64,000 bases of DNA, taken from the NCBI GenBank assembly GCA_946222005.1, contig CAMIHP010000001.1:124001-188000 (forward strand). Direction: 5' to 3'. The stretch is from an uncultured Candidatus Saccharibacteria bacterium (GTDB lineage Bacteria; Patescibacteriota; Saccharimonadia; Saccharimonadales; Saccharimonadaceae). Under the pieces are notes generated by a model. It had not been told where the DNA came from, made no database searches, and was given only the letters and a program-made list of their open reading frames with translations. Position numbers and translations under genes: made by a program. Shown one piece after another: positions 44,934 through 53,974 of the stretch. Numbering within the stretch: position 1 is the stretch's first letter; each line of letters begins with the position of its first letter.

Positions 44934-46202
44934 CTAGCGCCAACTGACATGCTGCTCTCTACTACCAAAGAGTGTGCTGGTCGTCTTCGTGTTCTTTTGA
45001 GTTGGCGTATTTTCGGGCTTCTTAGCAAAGGAGCGACGATACGAGCTCTCAAATACATTTGAGTGGTTTTGCGGGGGCATGTCGCTCTTGTTTTTGTCGT
45101 ATTTATTCGGCATATGAGGCTGAGCATCACGCGCGGCGGGCTGCTCCTCGGTTTGCTGCTTTGCTTCGTCCTTGTTGCGGATGAGCTCCTGCATGGCTGG
45201 TGAGCGGTTAATCAGCTCCCCAATCATCGCAAGATCATCAATTGTGGCATCACTGGCTGCTGCGTCATGGGCAGCAAAAATACCATCGTTATAGTCACTT
45301 ACCCACTGCGCAATCAATGGATCAGCCTGCTTTATATCATCAAAGGTCATCTCACCATTCTTCACACTATCGAGCAGCTCTTCGCCCAGTGCAGCACACA
45401 CTAGCTTGTACGACTCGTGGTGGTTCAGCAATTTGCCATGATCACGCGCGTTTTGCTCGTTCATTGTGTCGGTGCCCGTTTTTTGCTCTTCCACCGCTGC
45501 ATCAATCGCTGCAACAGTCGTCAGTTTATTAACACGTGCTTCTGTCTTGTCATCAACATTAAAGCCAGCGTTCTCAACTGCTGCAGTTGTAGCTGTTTTT
45601 TGTTTTTCAAACTGATGCCTCGTTGGCTGATCGTTGATTGTCTTGACAAGATTGCCTACTTCCTCTCGAGCACCAAGTGTCGAGCCACCATTGGCTTGGC
45701 GCAATGTTTCTGCCGTGTCACCATCGAGTTTCTTCGTCACACTCACGGTGTTGATGGCAGGGTTGTTTGAGAAGAAGTGCGTGCCTTTGTTGTCTTCCTC
45801 TTCATCCGTTTGTGGCTCCTGCTCTGGTAGGGGTGTATCGCGCTCAATATCATCAGCCACTTTAGGATCAGTCTTGTTATTTAAGTCATCATACACACCA
45901 GCAACGATCGCTTCAGCCTCGTTGTGTGGCTTATACAGCGCACCCACCTGCGCGGCAAGGTTATTCATCCGCGGGTCACTACTCTCTGGCGTGGTGGCGT
46001 TATCTGTTTTGTCGAAGGTACTGCTGGGCGCGCTGTTGCCACCAAGGCCGGCGTAGAGACTCTCTGCCGCAGCTTTGTTCTTTTCAAACTGTGCAGAATC
46101 TGCCTCTTGAGTAACACCAAGCCGCTCACGAATTTCCCTTTGTGTGATTGGGTCAAGCTCGTAATAATTATCAGGTAATTTGTTTGTCGTCTGGGGGTAC
46201 AT
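44934..46202 (-). CDS. Hypothetical acidic protein, 422 aa
   Basis: The protein is strongly acidic, rich in Asn, Asp, Glu and Thr, and mostly predicted helical with disordered parts (DIERDTPLPEQEPQTDEEED; C-terminal Lys/Thr/Asn-rich tail). No signal peptide, membrane segment or family. GCGGAG lies before the ATG at 46202 (MYPQTTNKL); the frame is open to 46265. Confidence 0.68.
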   Translation of the reverse strand: MYPQTTNKLPDNYYELDPITQREIRERLGVTQEADSAQFEKNKAAAESLYAGLGGNSAPSSTFDKTDNATTPESSDPRMNNLAAQVGALYKPHNEAEAIVAGVYDDLNNKTDPKVADDIERDTPLPEQEPQTDEEEDNKGTHFFSNNPAINTVSVTKKLDGDTAETLRQANGGSTLGAREEVGNLVKTINDQPTRHQFEKQKTATTAAVENAGFNVDDKTEARVNKLTTVAAIDAAVEEQKTGTDTMNEQNARDHGKLLNHHESYKLVCAALGEELLDSVKNGEMTFDDIKQADPLIAQWVSDYNDGIFAAHDAAASDATIDDLAMIGELINRSPAMQELIRNKDEAKQQTEEQPAARDAQPHMPNKYDKNKSDMPPQNHSNVFESSYRRSFAKKPENTPTQKNTKTTSTLFGSREQHVSWR

Positions 46203-46353
46203 CTGGTTTTTCTCCGCTTGTAGGGCTGTTGTTATTAGTTTGTTACACAATAGAACCTCCCGCAAGAAAAGTCAAGCCAACATAGCCTAGCGCTTTTTAT
46301 ACCGAGCCACTGTGCGTATGCAGAGCGGGAGAGTAGGTGTGTAGTCTAGTATA

Positions 46354-47154
46354 CTAGGCCACGCGGACAAGTGTGTCTTCGTCATCATGGCTAGCAGGAT
46401 CATGCTGAGATTTACTCGCACCCGCTTGGGCAGCAGCTTTACTGCCCCACTCATTCAAGTACACTGTTGGCTCGCCGTTTGCTGCGTGAGGGCTGAGTAT
46501 TTTGCCCGTTACAATTCGTGATTCACCACCGTAGCAATCGATATGATACACTACTTCACCACCCTGCTCTAGCTCTGTAGTGACGACGATGCGTGCATCG
46601 GCCGCTGCGGGCAAGATGCCCATTTCAGCCAGCTTCTTATATGTCCCTGTCGTATATTGGTATGCATCGATCACTCGCACCTCATACGGCTCACCACCCA
46701 CATCACAGCAGACCACTCGCCAATCGGCCAGATCCATCGAGCCAAATAGACGGTGTTCAAATGTAACCCAACCCCCCTGTGGGTTATGCAAAAAGCCAAA
46801 GGTCGGCACTGTTCTTTCCTCTAACTCTTGTAGTGCAGCGCAGGTCTCTTCTACAGACAGGTTTTGTGCATAAATCTCAGCCCGTCTTGCTTCTCGCAAG
46901 AGATGCTCAACCTTTGCCTCCTGCTGCGCCCGCCGCTCCATCTCCGCCTCAGTCAGGGGCTGCAATTCGCCACTCACCTGGGCCGCTTCGATGATGGCAC
47001 TGCGCATGGCGTGGTAGCTGGTGGGAAGTTGCTCGGGGGTGTAGTGGTCTACGCTATCAACGTACTCCGGTAGCTCATTTGGGTTAGGCAGCTCAACGCC
47101 AGCCCGCTCTTCACCATTAGAAAATGATGGATATACTACTTCACGCTGTGCCAT
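46354..47154 (-). CDS. Hypothetical protein, 266 aa
   Basis: The first half is helical and charged (EAEMERRAQQEAKVEHLLREA), the second half beta-rich (GWVTFEHRLFGSMDLADWRVV, GGEVVYHIDCYGG). No family or signal peptide. GAGG lies about 9 bases before the ATG at 47154. It lies between another ORFan and polA. Confidence 0.68.
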   Translation of the reverse strand: MAQREVVYPSFSNGEERAGVELPNPNELPEYVDSVDHYTPEQLPTSYHAMRSAIIEAAQVSGELQPLTEAEMERRAQQEAKVEHLLREARRAEIYAQNLSVEETCAALQELEERTVPTFGFLHNPQGGWVTFEHRLFGSMDLADWRVVCCDVGGEPYEVRVIDAYQYTTGTYKKLAEMGILPAAADARIVVTTELEQGGEVVYHIDCYGGESRIVTGKILSPHAANGEPTVYLNEWGSKAAAQAGASKSQHDPASHDDEDTLVRVA

Positions 47155-47223
47155 GCCCAACCTCTATTCTGTTTTGCTTGTGATGGCCCAGATTATACAC
47201 CACTCTCGATACTTTGTCTATAG

Positions 47224-47243
47224 TCTGACCCCTGTTCGGTCAG
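47224..47243 (-). terminator. Weak hairpin after polA
   Basis: CTGACC and GGTCAG pair around a 7-base loop just beyond the polA stop. There is no T-run; termination is uncertain. Confidence 0.35.
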
Positions 47244-47248
47244 TGTTC

Positions 47249-49816
47249 TTACACCGCTCCCCAATTATCACCAATCGAGACGTCGACCTTGAGCTTAACA
47301 CCAAGCTGCGGATAAATATGCTCCATTGTCTCGCGCAGGATGTGGCTCACCTGCTCGGCATGGGCACGCGGGCACTCGACCATGATGCTGTCGTGAATCT
47401 GCACCACCTGCCAACCGAGTGGCTGGCCATCGCCGTCGGCTAGCTGCTCCCCAGCCTGAGCCAGCTTATCTTCCACCGCCAGCATGGCAAGCTTCATGAG
47501 GTCAGCCTCGGTACCTTGGATCGGCATATTGGCAGCCGCTCGCTCGGCAGCGCTGCGCACCGCAAAGTTGCGCGACGCAACATCCGGCGTCCAGCGGCGG
47601 CGACCAAACAGCGTCTGGACGAAGCCCGCATCATGCGCCTGCTGGATCGTCTGCGCCATATAGGCTTTGAGCTTCGGCCGAAGGCGGTAGTATTCATCGA
47701 TGAAGTGCTGCGCCTCGGCATAACTCATCTGCGCGGCGGCGGCCAGGCCATGCTGGCTCATCCCATAGAGCACGCCAAAATTCACCACCTTGGCTCGGCG
47801 GCGCTGCTCCTTCGTCACGACATCGAGTGGTACCCCATAGACCTGGGCGGCCGTGTTCGCGTGGATATCGATATCGGTATTAAAATCGCGAATCATTGCC
47901 TCCTCCCCCGACAGCACCGCCGCCAGGCGCAGCTCAAACTGCGAATAGTCAGCATTGACAAACACATTGCCTGGCGCTGGCACAAAGGCATCGCGAACGT
48001 GCCGCCCCAGCTCACTGCGGATAGGGATGTTTTGCAAATTTGGGTCGGTGCTGCTAAGGCGGCCCGTCGCCACCACATCTTGGTTGAAAGTAGTATGGAT
48101 ATAGCCTGCGTCGTCGGTCAGCTGCGGCAGCGCCTCAACATACGTATTCTGCAGCTTCGTCAGCTCGCGGTAGCGCTCTACCAGCCCAATAATCGGGTGA
48201 TGCGGCCGGAGCTTATCCAGCTCCTTCTGGCTCGTCGAGTAACCCGTCTTGCCCTTCTTAATGCCCGCTGTTGGCAGCTGGAGTTTCACAAAGAGCGCCT
48301 CGGCCAGTTGAGCCGGGCTGCCAATATTAAGCTCATACCCCACCATGCCATAGATCTGCTGCCGCAACTCGGCGATCTCGCTGCTGAGGGTGCGCTGCAT
48401 CGCCGCAAGCGTGCGGCTATCGAGCCGGATACCGCGCCACTCCATTCGCGCTAGCACAGGGATGAGCGGAAAGTCCATCGTCCGGGCCACTCGGGCAAGC
48501 TCGGGCAGCGCATCAAGCGCCTGAGTTTGCTCATCGTATACCGCCCACAGCGCACTAATAGCGAGACGTGGGTCATCAAGCGACTCCAGCCCCGCGAGAT
48601 CAGCCAGCGCCCGCGACGTACGCAGTGGATTAAGCAAAAACGACCCTTGGGCAGTATCGTGCTTCACGACTGGCAGCTGCTGCACCCCACGAGCCAGCAA
48701 TTGGCGCAATAATTCCTTGGTGCGGTGCCCAACGATCGGCACATGTGGAATAACATCAATCGCATCACGCCAACTCAGGCGAGCTGCCTTACCTCGCTCG
48801 TGGCTCACCCAGACGCCGCCCTCAACCGGCCAGACCAGCAGCTCCTTAGCCATCAGGAAAAGTGCCTTAGCCTGGTGAGCAGGCAGCTCAGTCGCATGCT
48901 GCACTACTGGTGCATCGGGTGGCTGAGTGCTCTCTGTCGCTTGCATCTGCGGCGGCAATTGGCGCAGCAAACTACGAAACTCCAGCCGCCGCAACATCGC
49001 CCGCACCGCCGCTGGGTCGCAGTTATCCATTGCCATCGCTGCTCGGTCAAGCGTCACCGGTGCATCGGTATATAGCCGGGCCAGCTCGCGGCTCATATAG
49101 GCCGACTCTTTGCCCTGCTCCAGCTTACGCCGCAAGGTATCTTTGACCTGCCAGAGGTTATCATAGAGGTTGTCAAGCGTGTCGAATTGCTGCAGCAACT
49201 TCACCGCCGTCTTCTCCCCCACGCCTGGCACGCCCGGGATATTATCCGACGCATCGCCCTTGAGGCTCTTGAAGTCAAGAAACTGGCTAATCCGAATACC
49301 ATAGCGCTGCTCAAAGGCAGCGATGTCGAATTTGTCGATATTAGTCAAGCCTTTCTTTAGGGCGTAGAGATAGGTGTTTTGGTCGAGAATCTGCAGAGCA
49401 TCGAGGTCGCTCGTGATGAGATACGTCTCGATATCCCCTTCCTGCTCGGCCTGGGCATCGAGTGTCGCCATAATATCGTCCGCCTCATAGTCATCAAACT
49501 CATACAGTGGCCAACCAAACGCCTGCAAAAGCTCGTGCAACAGTGGTATCTGGGCGTAAAAATCTGGCGGAGCGGGCTTGCGACCAGCCTTGTATTGGTC
49601 GTAAATAGCAAGACGGCGGCGGATATTCGTCTTGGGCTTATCCCACGCCACGCACACATAGTCGGGCTGGAGGCGCTTGATCAGCTCCAGGCTCAGCGCC
49701 GCAAAGCCATACACCCCGCCAGTTGGCGTCCCATCGGCCGTCGAAAGGTTGGGCATGGCATAGTACCCACGGTAGAACACACTTTTGCCATCGATAATCA
49801 CTAGGCGCTTCATCAT
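47249..49816 (-). CDS. polA: DNA polymerase I
   Basis: The 855 residues hold a 5' nuclease domain (about 1-290: AWDKPKTNIRRRLAIYDQYK, DYEADD, SDLDALQIL), a middle region without recognisable 3' exonuclease motifs and a complete polymerase domain. Motif A reads DYSQFELR (usually SQIELR), the O-helix RRRAKVVNFGVLYG, and motif C IHDSIMVE (usually HDE). These substitutions in the active site are unusual. The enzyme fills gaps in repair and lagging-strand synthesis. TGC-TATACT ends 6 bases before the first of two ATGs. Confidence 0.96.
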   Translation of the reverse strand: MMKRLVIIDGKSVFYRGYYAMPNLSTADGTPTGGVYGFAALSLELIKRLQPDYVCVAWDKPKTNIRRRLAIYDQYKAGRKPAPPDFYAQIPLLHELLQAFGWPLYEFDDYEADDIMATLDAQAEQEGDIETYLITSDLDALQILDQNTYLYALKKGLTNIDKFDIAAFEQRYGIRISQFLDFKSLKGDASDNIPGVPGVGEKTAVKLLQQFDTLDNLYDNLWQVKDTLRRKLEQGKESAYMSRELARLYTDAPVTLDRAAMAMDNCDPAAVRAMLRRLEFRSLLRQLPPQMQATESTQPPDAPVVQHATELPAHQAKALFLMAKELLVWPVEGGVWVSHERGKAARLSWRDAIDVIPHVPIVGHRTKELLRQLLARGVQQLPVVKHDTAQGSFLLNPLRTSRALADLAGLESLDDPRLAISALWAVYDEQTQALDALPELARVARTMDFPLIPVLARMEWRGIRLDSRTLAAMQRTLSSEIAELRQQIYGMVGYELNIGSPAQLAEALFVKLQLPTAGIKKGKTGYSTSQKELDKLRPHHPIIGLVERYRELTKLQNTYVEALPQLTDDAGYIHTTFNQDVVATGRLSSTDPNLQNIPIRSELGRHVRDAFVPAPGNVFVNADYSQFELRLAAVLSGEEAMIRDFNTDIDIHANTAAQVYGVPLDVVTKEQRRRAKVVNFGVLYGMSQHGLAAAAQMSYAEAQHFIDEYYRLRPKLKAYMAQTIQQAHDAGFVQTLFGRRRWTPDVASRNFAVRSAAERAAANMPIQGTEADLMKLAMLAVEDKLAQAGEQLADGDGQPLGWQVVQIHDSIMVECPRAHAEQVSHILRETMEHIYPQLGVKLKVDVSIGDNWGAV

Positions 49817-49822
49817 AGTTCT

Positions 49823-49831
49823 AGTATAGCA
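49823..49831 (-). promoter_or_regulatory. Leaderless promoter of polA
   Basis: TGC-TATACT ends exactly 6 bases before the ATG at 49816. Confidence 0.75.
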
Positions 49832-49883
49832 TTGGTGCGGTGCCAAAGCGTATCACAAACACCTCCTGCTCCCTGCCCTCCGG

Positions 49884-51119
49884 CTATAGCGTAGGTTGAG
49901 CGCGCTGGCGACGGCGACGCCACCACCACACTAGCCAACCAGCCAGTGCGATGAGTAGCAAGCACAGGCTTATCAGCAGTGCCGGCACAAAGTTACTCAT
50001 CAGCTCAGCCAGCGGACCCTGCGCAGCAAACGCACCCTTTTTCTTCTTCACCGTCATCCGTTTGGTGCCCGGCTTTTTATCTTTCTTGTCGTCCTTTTTC
50101 TCTGGTGGAGTAGCCGGTGGTTTTTCGCTAGTGGTTGGAGTGCCGCTTTGGTATATCTTGACATAGTCGATAAGGAAGGTTTGGTTGGCAAACTTCTTCG
50201 ATGAGTCGGGTGGGTGCTCCTCACTCTTCCACTCCACATAATCATTGAGAATAACATACCACGTATCGTCAAAGACCTGCTTGAATTGATTCGCGTCCAT
50301 GCCCATTTTTGCTGGTTTTTCTGCCGGAACTCGAGTGGTTGGATGACTTTTCTCATCGCCCGCTCGATAGTTATATACCAGCACCGGCTGGTTATCCACG
50401 AAGAATCTGACCGTCTCACCATCATATTCCGTCGCCCAGACATGCCAGTTGTTCGCCAATGTCACTGGGGACGGTATGAGGTTCTCTCGGCTATGCCCTA
50501 ACCCCTTCGTCTTCCATATCTGCGATGATGGGCTGTGGTAGCAGCGAATATGCGTCGTCGACCATGTGTAGGTCGGTGTCCATGAATACCACTCCAGCAT
50601 GTCGAGCTCACCATAGGGGTCATTCGCTTGCTTGTTGTTGCTACAGTTGGCAAGCGTCACACTATTGCGCAGCCAAATAGCTGGGCGCGTCCCATTCTCG
50701 CCATTCCAGTTAATCTTCGCCCGCACCTCCACGCGGAATGGCTTATGCCCATCGAGCACCCGACCCGACTCCACTCGCCCACTCTGGTAGCGTGTCATCT
50801 TGCCAGACGGGCACGGCTCTTGGCTGGCGTTGCTATCGCCCAGTGGCTCAGCCACACTCGACACACAGTGACGCCGGGTCGTAATCTGCAAAGCGCCATT
50901 AGTCACCGCAACATTGTTGGCGCTATATGCCAAATGTTCCTTGCCATAATTATCCTTATTTTGCTGAAGAACCTTCCAATTCGATAGTGACGTCGTAAAC
51001 TCCTCGTTATACACCATCTGCCACTGCTGCGCCTGAGCAACCCCACCAAACATCACCGACACAGCACCCGCAACAAGGACACTCACTACTCCATACACCA
51101 GCCCACCTTGTCGCTGCAC
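49884..51119 (-). CDS. GH16-family secreted glycoside hydrolase, membrane anchored
   Basis: The 411 residues (GTG at 51119, with GAGGAG upstream) have a signal peptide ending AQA near residue 30, a GH16 jelly roll (about 31-270) with the catalytic set GELDMLE (Glu, Asp, Glu at about 171, 173, 176), a Lys/Asp/Pro linker (PPEKKDDKKDKKPG), one membrane helix and a tail WWWRRRRQR. GH16 enzymes cut beta-1,3/1,4-glucans, galactans and related polymers. It follows two WhiB-like genes. The likely substrate, a host or biofilm glycan, is inference. Confidence 0.88.
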   Translation of the reverse strand: MQRQGGLVYGVVSVLVAGAVSVMFGGVAQAQQWQMVYNEEFTTSLSNWKVLQQNKDNYGKEHLAYSANNVAVTNGALQITTRRHCVSSVAEPLGDSNASQEPCPSGKMTRYQSGRVESGRVLDGHKPFRVEVRAKINWNGENGTRPAIWLRNSVTLANCSNNKQANDPYGELDMLEWYSWTPTYTWSTTHIRCYHSPSSQIWKTKGLGHSRENLIPSPVTLANNWHVWATEYDGETVRFFVDNQPVLVYNYRAGDEKSHPTTRVPAEKPAKMGMDANQFKQVFDDTWYVILNDYVEWKSEEHPPDSSKKFANQTFLIDYVKIYQSGTPTTSEKPPATPPEKKDDKKDKKPGTKRMTVKKKKGAFAAQGPLAELMSNFVPALLISLCLLLIALAGWLVWWWRRRRQRAQPTL

Positions 51120-51229
51120 TCCTATCTCCTCAGTCTGCACTATCCGCGCTTATATACGTTATTATATAAGTGTACACGTTTTGTCGGATTTTTCAATTGT
51201 TATAGCATAAGTATTACTACACTGAAACG

Positions 51230-51661
51230 CTACGCTAACACCTCTCCACCGCCTTGGCTGCTCTGTGCCCTTCGTGCTAACTCTTGCGCAACCTGCCGCC
51301 GAGCACGCGCTCGCTCAACATTGTCTGTTCCACCAACAACATCATCTGTATCTGGCTGATGTTTTGTGATGTCCGCCATATGCGCCGCAAGGCATTCAGC
51401 CTGCACTGGGCAGTGGTGGCATTTTCTTTTCCCTTTTTCAATATTTTCCCAATGCTCCCGCTTTCTCCCATCGAGGCCAATAAAGTACGGTTCATCCTCG
51501 AGGCTGCAGGCAGCTTGTCCAATCCATGCTGATCGAGGGGCTGGCTTATATCCGCCGCGAATCAGCCGCTCAGTATATACCGCAGGGCTTACGCCATTCT
51601 TTATCTGTTCTCGCATTGCCAGCGTGGCAGGGGTCGGCTTTCTTGGTTGTTCACGCGTCAT
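51230..51661 (-). CDS. WhiB-like (Wbl) protein, single domain
   Basis: The 143-residue protein has the Wbl pattern: Cys52-x28-Cys81-x2-Cys84-x5-Cys90, the short W-x-G-Q-A-A-C start, KGKRKCHHCPVQAECL, and a VVGGTDNVERARARR end that corresponds to the GVWGG turn plus basic DNA-contact tail. Wbl proteins bind a 4Fe-4S cluster and dock on the primary sigma factor. The N-terminal extension (about 1-45) is longer than in WhiB1. Start at 51661 (TATAGC upstream) or at 51703. It follows the double-Wbl gene. Confidence 0.85.
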   Translation of the reverse strand: MTREQPRKPTPATLAMREQIKNGVSPAVYTERLIRGGYKPAPRSAWIGQAACSLEDEPYFIGLDGRKREHWENIEKGKRKCHHCPVQAECLAAHMADITKHQPDTDDVVGGTDNVERARARRQVAQELARRAQSSQGGGEVLA

Positions 51662-51776
51662 AAGTTTTTTCTCTTTTGCTATACAAAACGTTGGCTTCTG
51701 CATTATTCCACACCACTGTTATTTTGCCAAGCATAAGCAGAGTAGTGCGCTGCTTATCACCCTACCCCCCCATTGC

Positions 51777-52493
51777 TCAGCGCCGCCGGACGTGCCGCCG
51801 CTTAGGTTTGGGTGCGCCCCACTGTTGACGATCGGCCTTGGCTGTACCACCCCGTATATTGCCAGTAGGAATGATGCGCTGGTACCCCCGCAGCGCAAAG
51901 AGCAAACACTCAGCTGCCACTGGGCACTCAGCACAGTCTTCGCGCCGCTCGGGTTCTAGCCGTTGCCCTGTCTCGGCATCGATACACAGTGCCAAGCGAG
52001 CAAAAGCCTGCGGCGCAGGGATGTGCCCAATATGCCGCCGCTCGGCCATACACTGCTCTGCCCAGGCAATCCGCGCCCGAGGCGTGTCATTAGCATGAAC
52101 AGCGTGGTGCATAGCACCCGTGAGCATCGTGGACTGGCTAGGGAGATCGGCTGGCATAGGACCATCCGTCAGTTGTCTGCGCTGCTGTGCCGTTAAACCA
52201 GCACAGATCCCCGACACTCCTTCTCTCACCGCATATGCCGCACACACATCAATCACCGCACAACCAATGCAGCGCCGCAGCGCCAGTGCCGTGTCTTCCG
52301 GTTTGCCACTAAAATATTCTTCGCTCGTGGCCGGGCTGCAGGCAGCATCGCGCATCCATTGCGACGGAAGCGCCGCTCCCTCTTGCTGCCGCACCCGCAT
52401 CCGCAAGTAGAAGATGCGCGACACACAGTCGATTGGTGCGTAGCGGGGGAGTCGCTCTGGTCGTGATGGCTGTGCAGCTGGCTGCTCTTCCAT
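51777..52493 (-). CDS. Tandem WhiB-like protein with two Wbl domains
   Basis: The 238-residue protein carries two complete Wbl modules. The first has Cys52, 75, 78, 84 (AACSPAT, RRCIGCAVIDVC) and ends GICAGLTAQQRR. The second has Cys170, 187, 190, 196 (EDCAECPVAAEC) and ends GNIRGGTAKADRQQ. A helical linker of about 50 residues lies between, and the tail is strongly basic (KPKRRHVRRR). Fe-S binding and regulation of transcription are expected for the family; the fused form is unusual. It is divergent from the P-loop kinase gene. Confidence 0.85.
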   Translation of the reverse strand: MEEQPAAQPSRPERLPRYAPIDCVSRIFYLRMRVRQQEGAALPSQWMRDAACSPATSEEYFSGKPEDTALALRRCIGCAVIDVCAAYAVREGVSGICAGLTAQQRRQLTDGPMPADLPSQSTMLTGAMHHAVHANDTPRARIAWAEQCMAERRHIGHIPAPQAFARLALCIDAETGQRLEPERREDCAECPVAAECLLFALRGYQRIIPTGNIRGGTAKADRQQWGAPKPKRRHVRRR

Positions 52494-52502
52494 ACTATCT
52501 TT

Positions 52503-52511
52503 ATTGTACCA
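52503..52511 (-). promoter_or_regulatory. Promoter of the double-Wbl gene
   Basis: TGG-TACAAT ends 9 bases before the ATG, leaving a leader of two or three bases. Confidence 0.6.
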
Positions 52512-52544
52512 TTCCCCGCGCTGCTAACCATAAGCGTCATCATC

Positions 52545-52553
52545 TGCTATACT
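52545..52553 (+). promoter_or_regulatory. Leaderless promoter of the P-loop kinase gene
   Basis: TGC-TATACT ends exactly 6 bases before the ATG at 52560. Confidence 0.75.
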
Positions 52554-52559
52554 AGAAAC

Positions 52560-53135
52560 ATGAATCATCCATCTCACCCGACGACAATCCTTGCCTTCGT
52601 TGGCCTCTCGGGCGCGGGCAAGAGCGAGGCGGTCAACCACGTGGCGCGCCTTGGCATCCCCAAGGTCTATGCTGGTGGCATCCTCTACGACGAAATGCGC
52701 CGCCGCGGCATCGCCATCACCCCGCAATCGCAAGCCGAATTTCGCAAAGCCTGGCGCGAAGAGGCTGGCAAAGACATCATCATCCGCACCGCTGCCGAGC
52801 AAATGCAGCGCCTCGCCGCCGCTGGGCAGCGCCACATCCTCTTTGATGGCCTTTACTCCTGGACAGAGTACAAATACCTCACCCATCACTTCCCAGGTGA
52901 GCTCGTTGTCGCGGCCATCGTCGCACCCAAACAGCTCCGTCACCGCCGCCTTGCCCAGCGACCCGAGCGGCCCTTTACCGCGCAGGAAGCAATCGCCCGC
53001 GACTGGTCGGAAATTGAAGATATTGAGAAGGGCGGCCCCATCGCCATTGCCGATCACTTCATCTCCAACAGCCACGATCTCACCGAACTCCACCAGCAAG
53101 TCGATGCTCTCTGCCGCGAGATTGGTTGGATGTAA
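52560..53135 (+). CDS. P-loop nucleotide kinase (dephospho-CoA kinase/AAA-like)
   Basis: The 191 residues begin with a P-loop (FVGLSGAGKSEAV, about 14-26), followed by YAGGILYDEMRRRG, a Walker B-like HILFDGLYS and a late lid RPERPFTAQEAIARDWSEIE. This resembles CoaE-type and archaeal nucleotide kinases, including nucleoside kinases; the exact substrate cannot be decided. It starts 66 bases from the double-Wbl gene in the opposite direction. Confidence 0.8.
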   Translation: MNHPSHPTTILAFVGLSGAGKSEAVNHVARLGIPKVYAGGILYDEMRRRGIAITPQSQAEFRKAWREEAGKDIIIRTAAEQMQRLAAAGQRHILFDGLYSWTEYKYLTHHFPGELVVAAIVAPKQLRHRRLAQRPERPFTAQEAIARDWSEIEDIEKGGPIAIADHFISNSHDLTELHQQVDALCREIGWM

Positions 53136-53169
53136 AATACCCCAGTGGGGTATATAAATCATCAGATAA

Positions 53170-53198
53170 TTGACACAACACCCTTCCTCTGCTATAAT
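53170..53198 (+). promoter_or_regulatory. Consensus sigma-A promoter
   Basis: TTGACA (53170-53175), 17 bases, then TATAAT (53193-53198). It is the best promoter in the window and drives the Pro/Gln-rich protein at 53264 with a leader of about 58 bases. Confidence 0.85.
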
Positions 53199-53263
53199 TC
53201 CCCCACAGATTATTTGTGCGTTACATATATGCACAATACGATAACAATCAACACGAGGGATAT

Positions 53264-53722
53264 ATGAACAACCAACCAACACCCCAGCAACCTGCTGCAC
53301 CGCAGCCGCAGCCAGCACCGCAACCACAACCGGTGGCCCAGCCGCAGCCAGCCGTGCAGCCGCAACAGACATATCAATATCAACAACCCTACCAGCAGCC
53401 AGTTGCGCCAGTGCCACAGCCAGCTATTCAGCCACAGCCAACACCATATGCCTATCCCGTTCATTATGACAACCCTGGTGAGACACTGGGTGTTATTGGA
53501 TGCGTCTTGAGCTTCTTTGGTATCTCTATCGGTGGTATTCTCCTTGGCATTATTTCGCGCAATAAGTCTAAGGAAGCCGGTATGTCTACAACGTGGGGTA
53601 ACGTAAGTCTGGGCTGGGGCATCTTTGGGTCAGTCTGCTGGTGTCTTATCTGGCTTTTCTGGATACTTGTGTTTGTTGGTGTATTGTCCAAGCCATCTTG
53701 GTGGTACTATTATTACTACTAA
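53264..53722 (+). CDS. Pro/Gln-rich membrane protein with DUF4190-like helices
   Basis: The 152-residue protein has a cytoplasmic tail of about 65 residues made of PQP and AQP repeats, then two or three membrane segments (TLGVIGCVLSFFGISIGGIL and WGIFGSVCWCLIWLFWILVF) and an odd end SKPSWWYYYYY. The membrane part resembles the DUF4190 type. A GAGGG lies before the ATG at 53264. It is driven by a near-perfect sigma-A promoter, so expression may be high. Function unknown. Confidence 0.8.
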   Translation: MNNQPTPQQPAAPQPQPAPQPQPVAQPQPAVQPQQTYQYQQPYQQPVAPVPQPAIQPQPTPYAYPVHYDNPGETLGVIGCVLSFFGISIGGILLGIISRNKSKEAGMSTTWGNVSLGWGIFGSVCWCLIWLFWILVFVGVLSKPSWWYYYYY

Positions 53723-53739
53723 GCCACTTACTTCGATAT

Positions 53740-53770
53740 AAAAATACCCAGCATACTACTGGGTATTTTT
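53740..53770 (+). terminator. Rho-independent terminator
   Basis: AAAAATACCCAG pairs with CTGGGTATTTTT around 7 bases, after the Pro/Gln-rich protein gene. Confidence 0.9.
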
Positions 53771-53974
53771 ATGTAAAGTATTTTGGGAGTACCTTCTGTA
53801 TTTTTAGGGCTTTCGTATTCACCCCTCTACAATCATGATCTCTATTTCTTGGTAGCGATAGTAGGAGTGGGTATTCGAGAGGTTTGTGCCCTCACAGCAA
53901 AGTAAATAGCCATTATTATACAGAAGCTTCACCAAAAACCATACAGTAACGACTTTTGCAAGCAATTTATCCAA

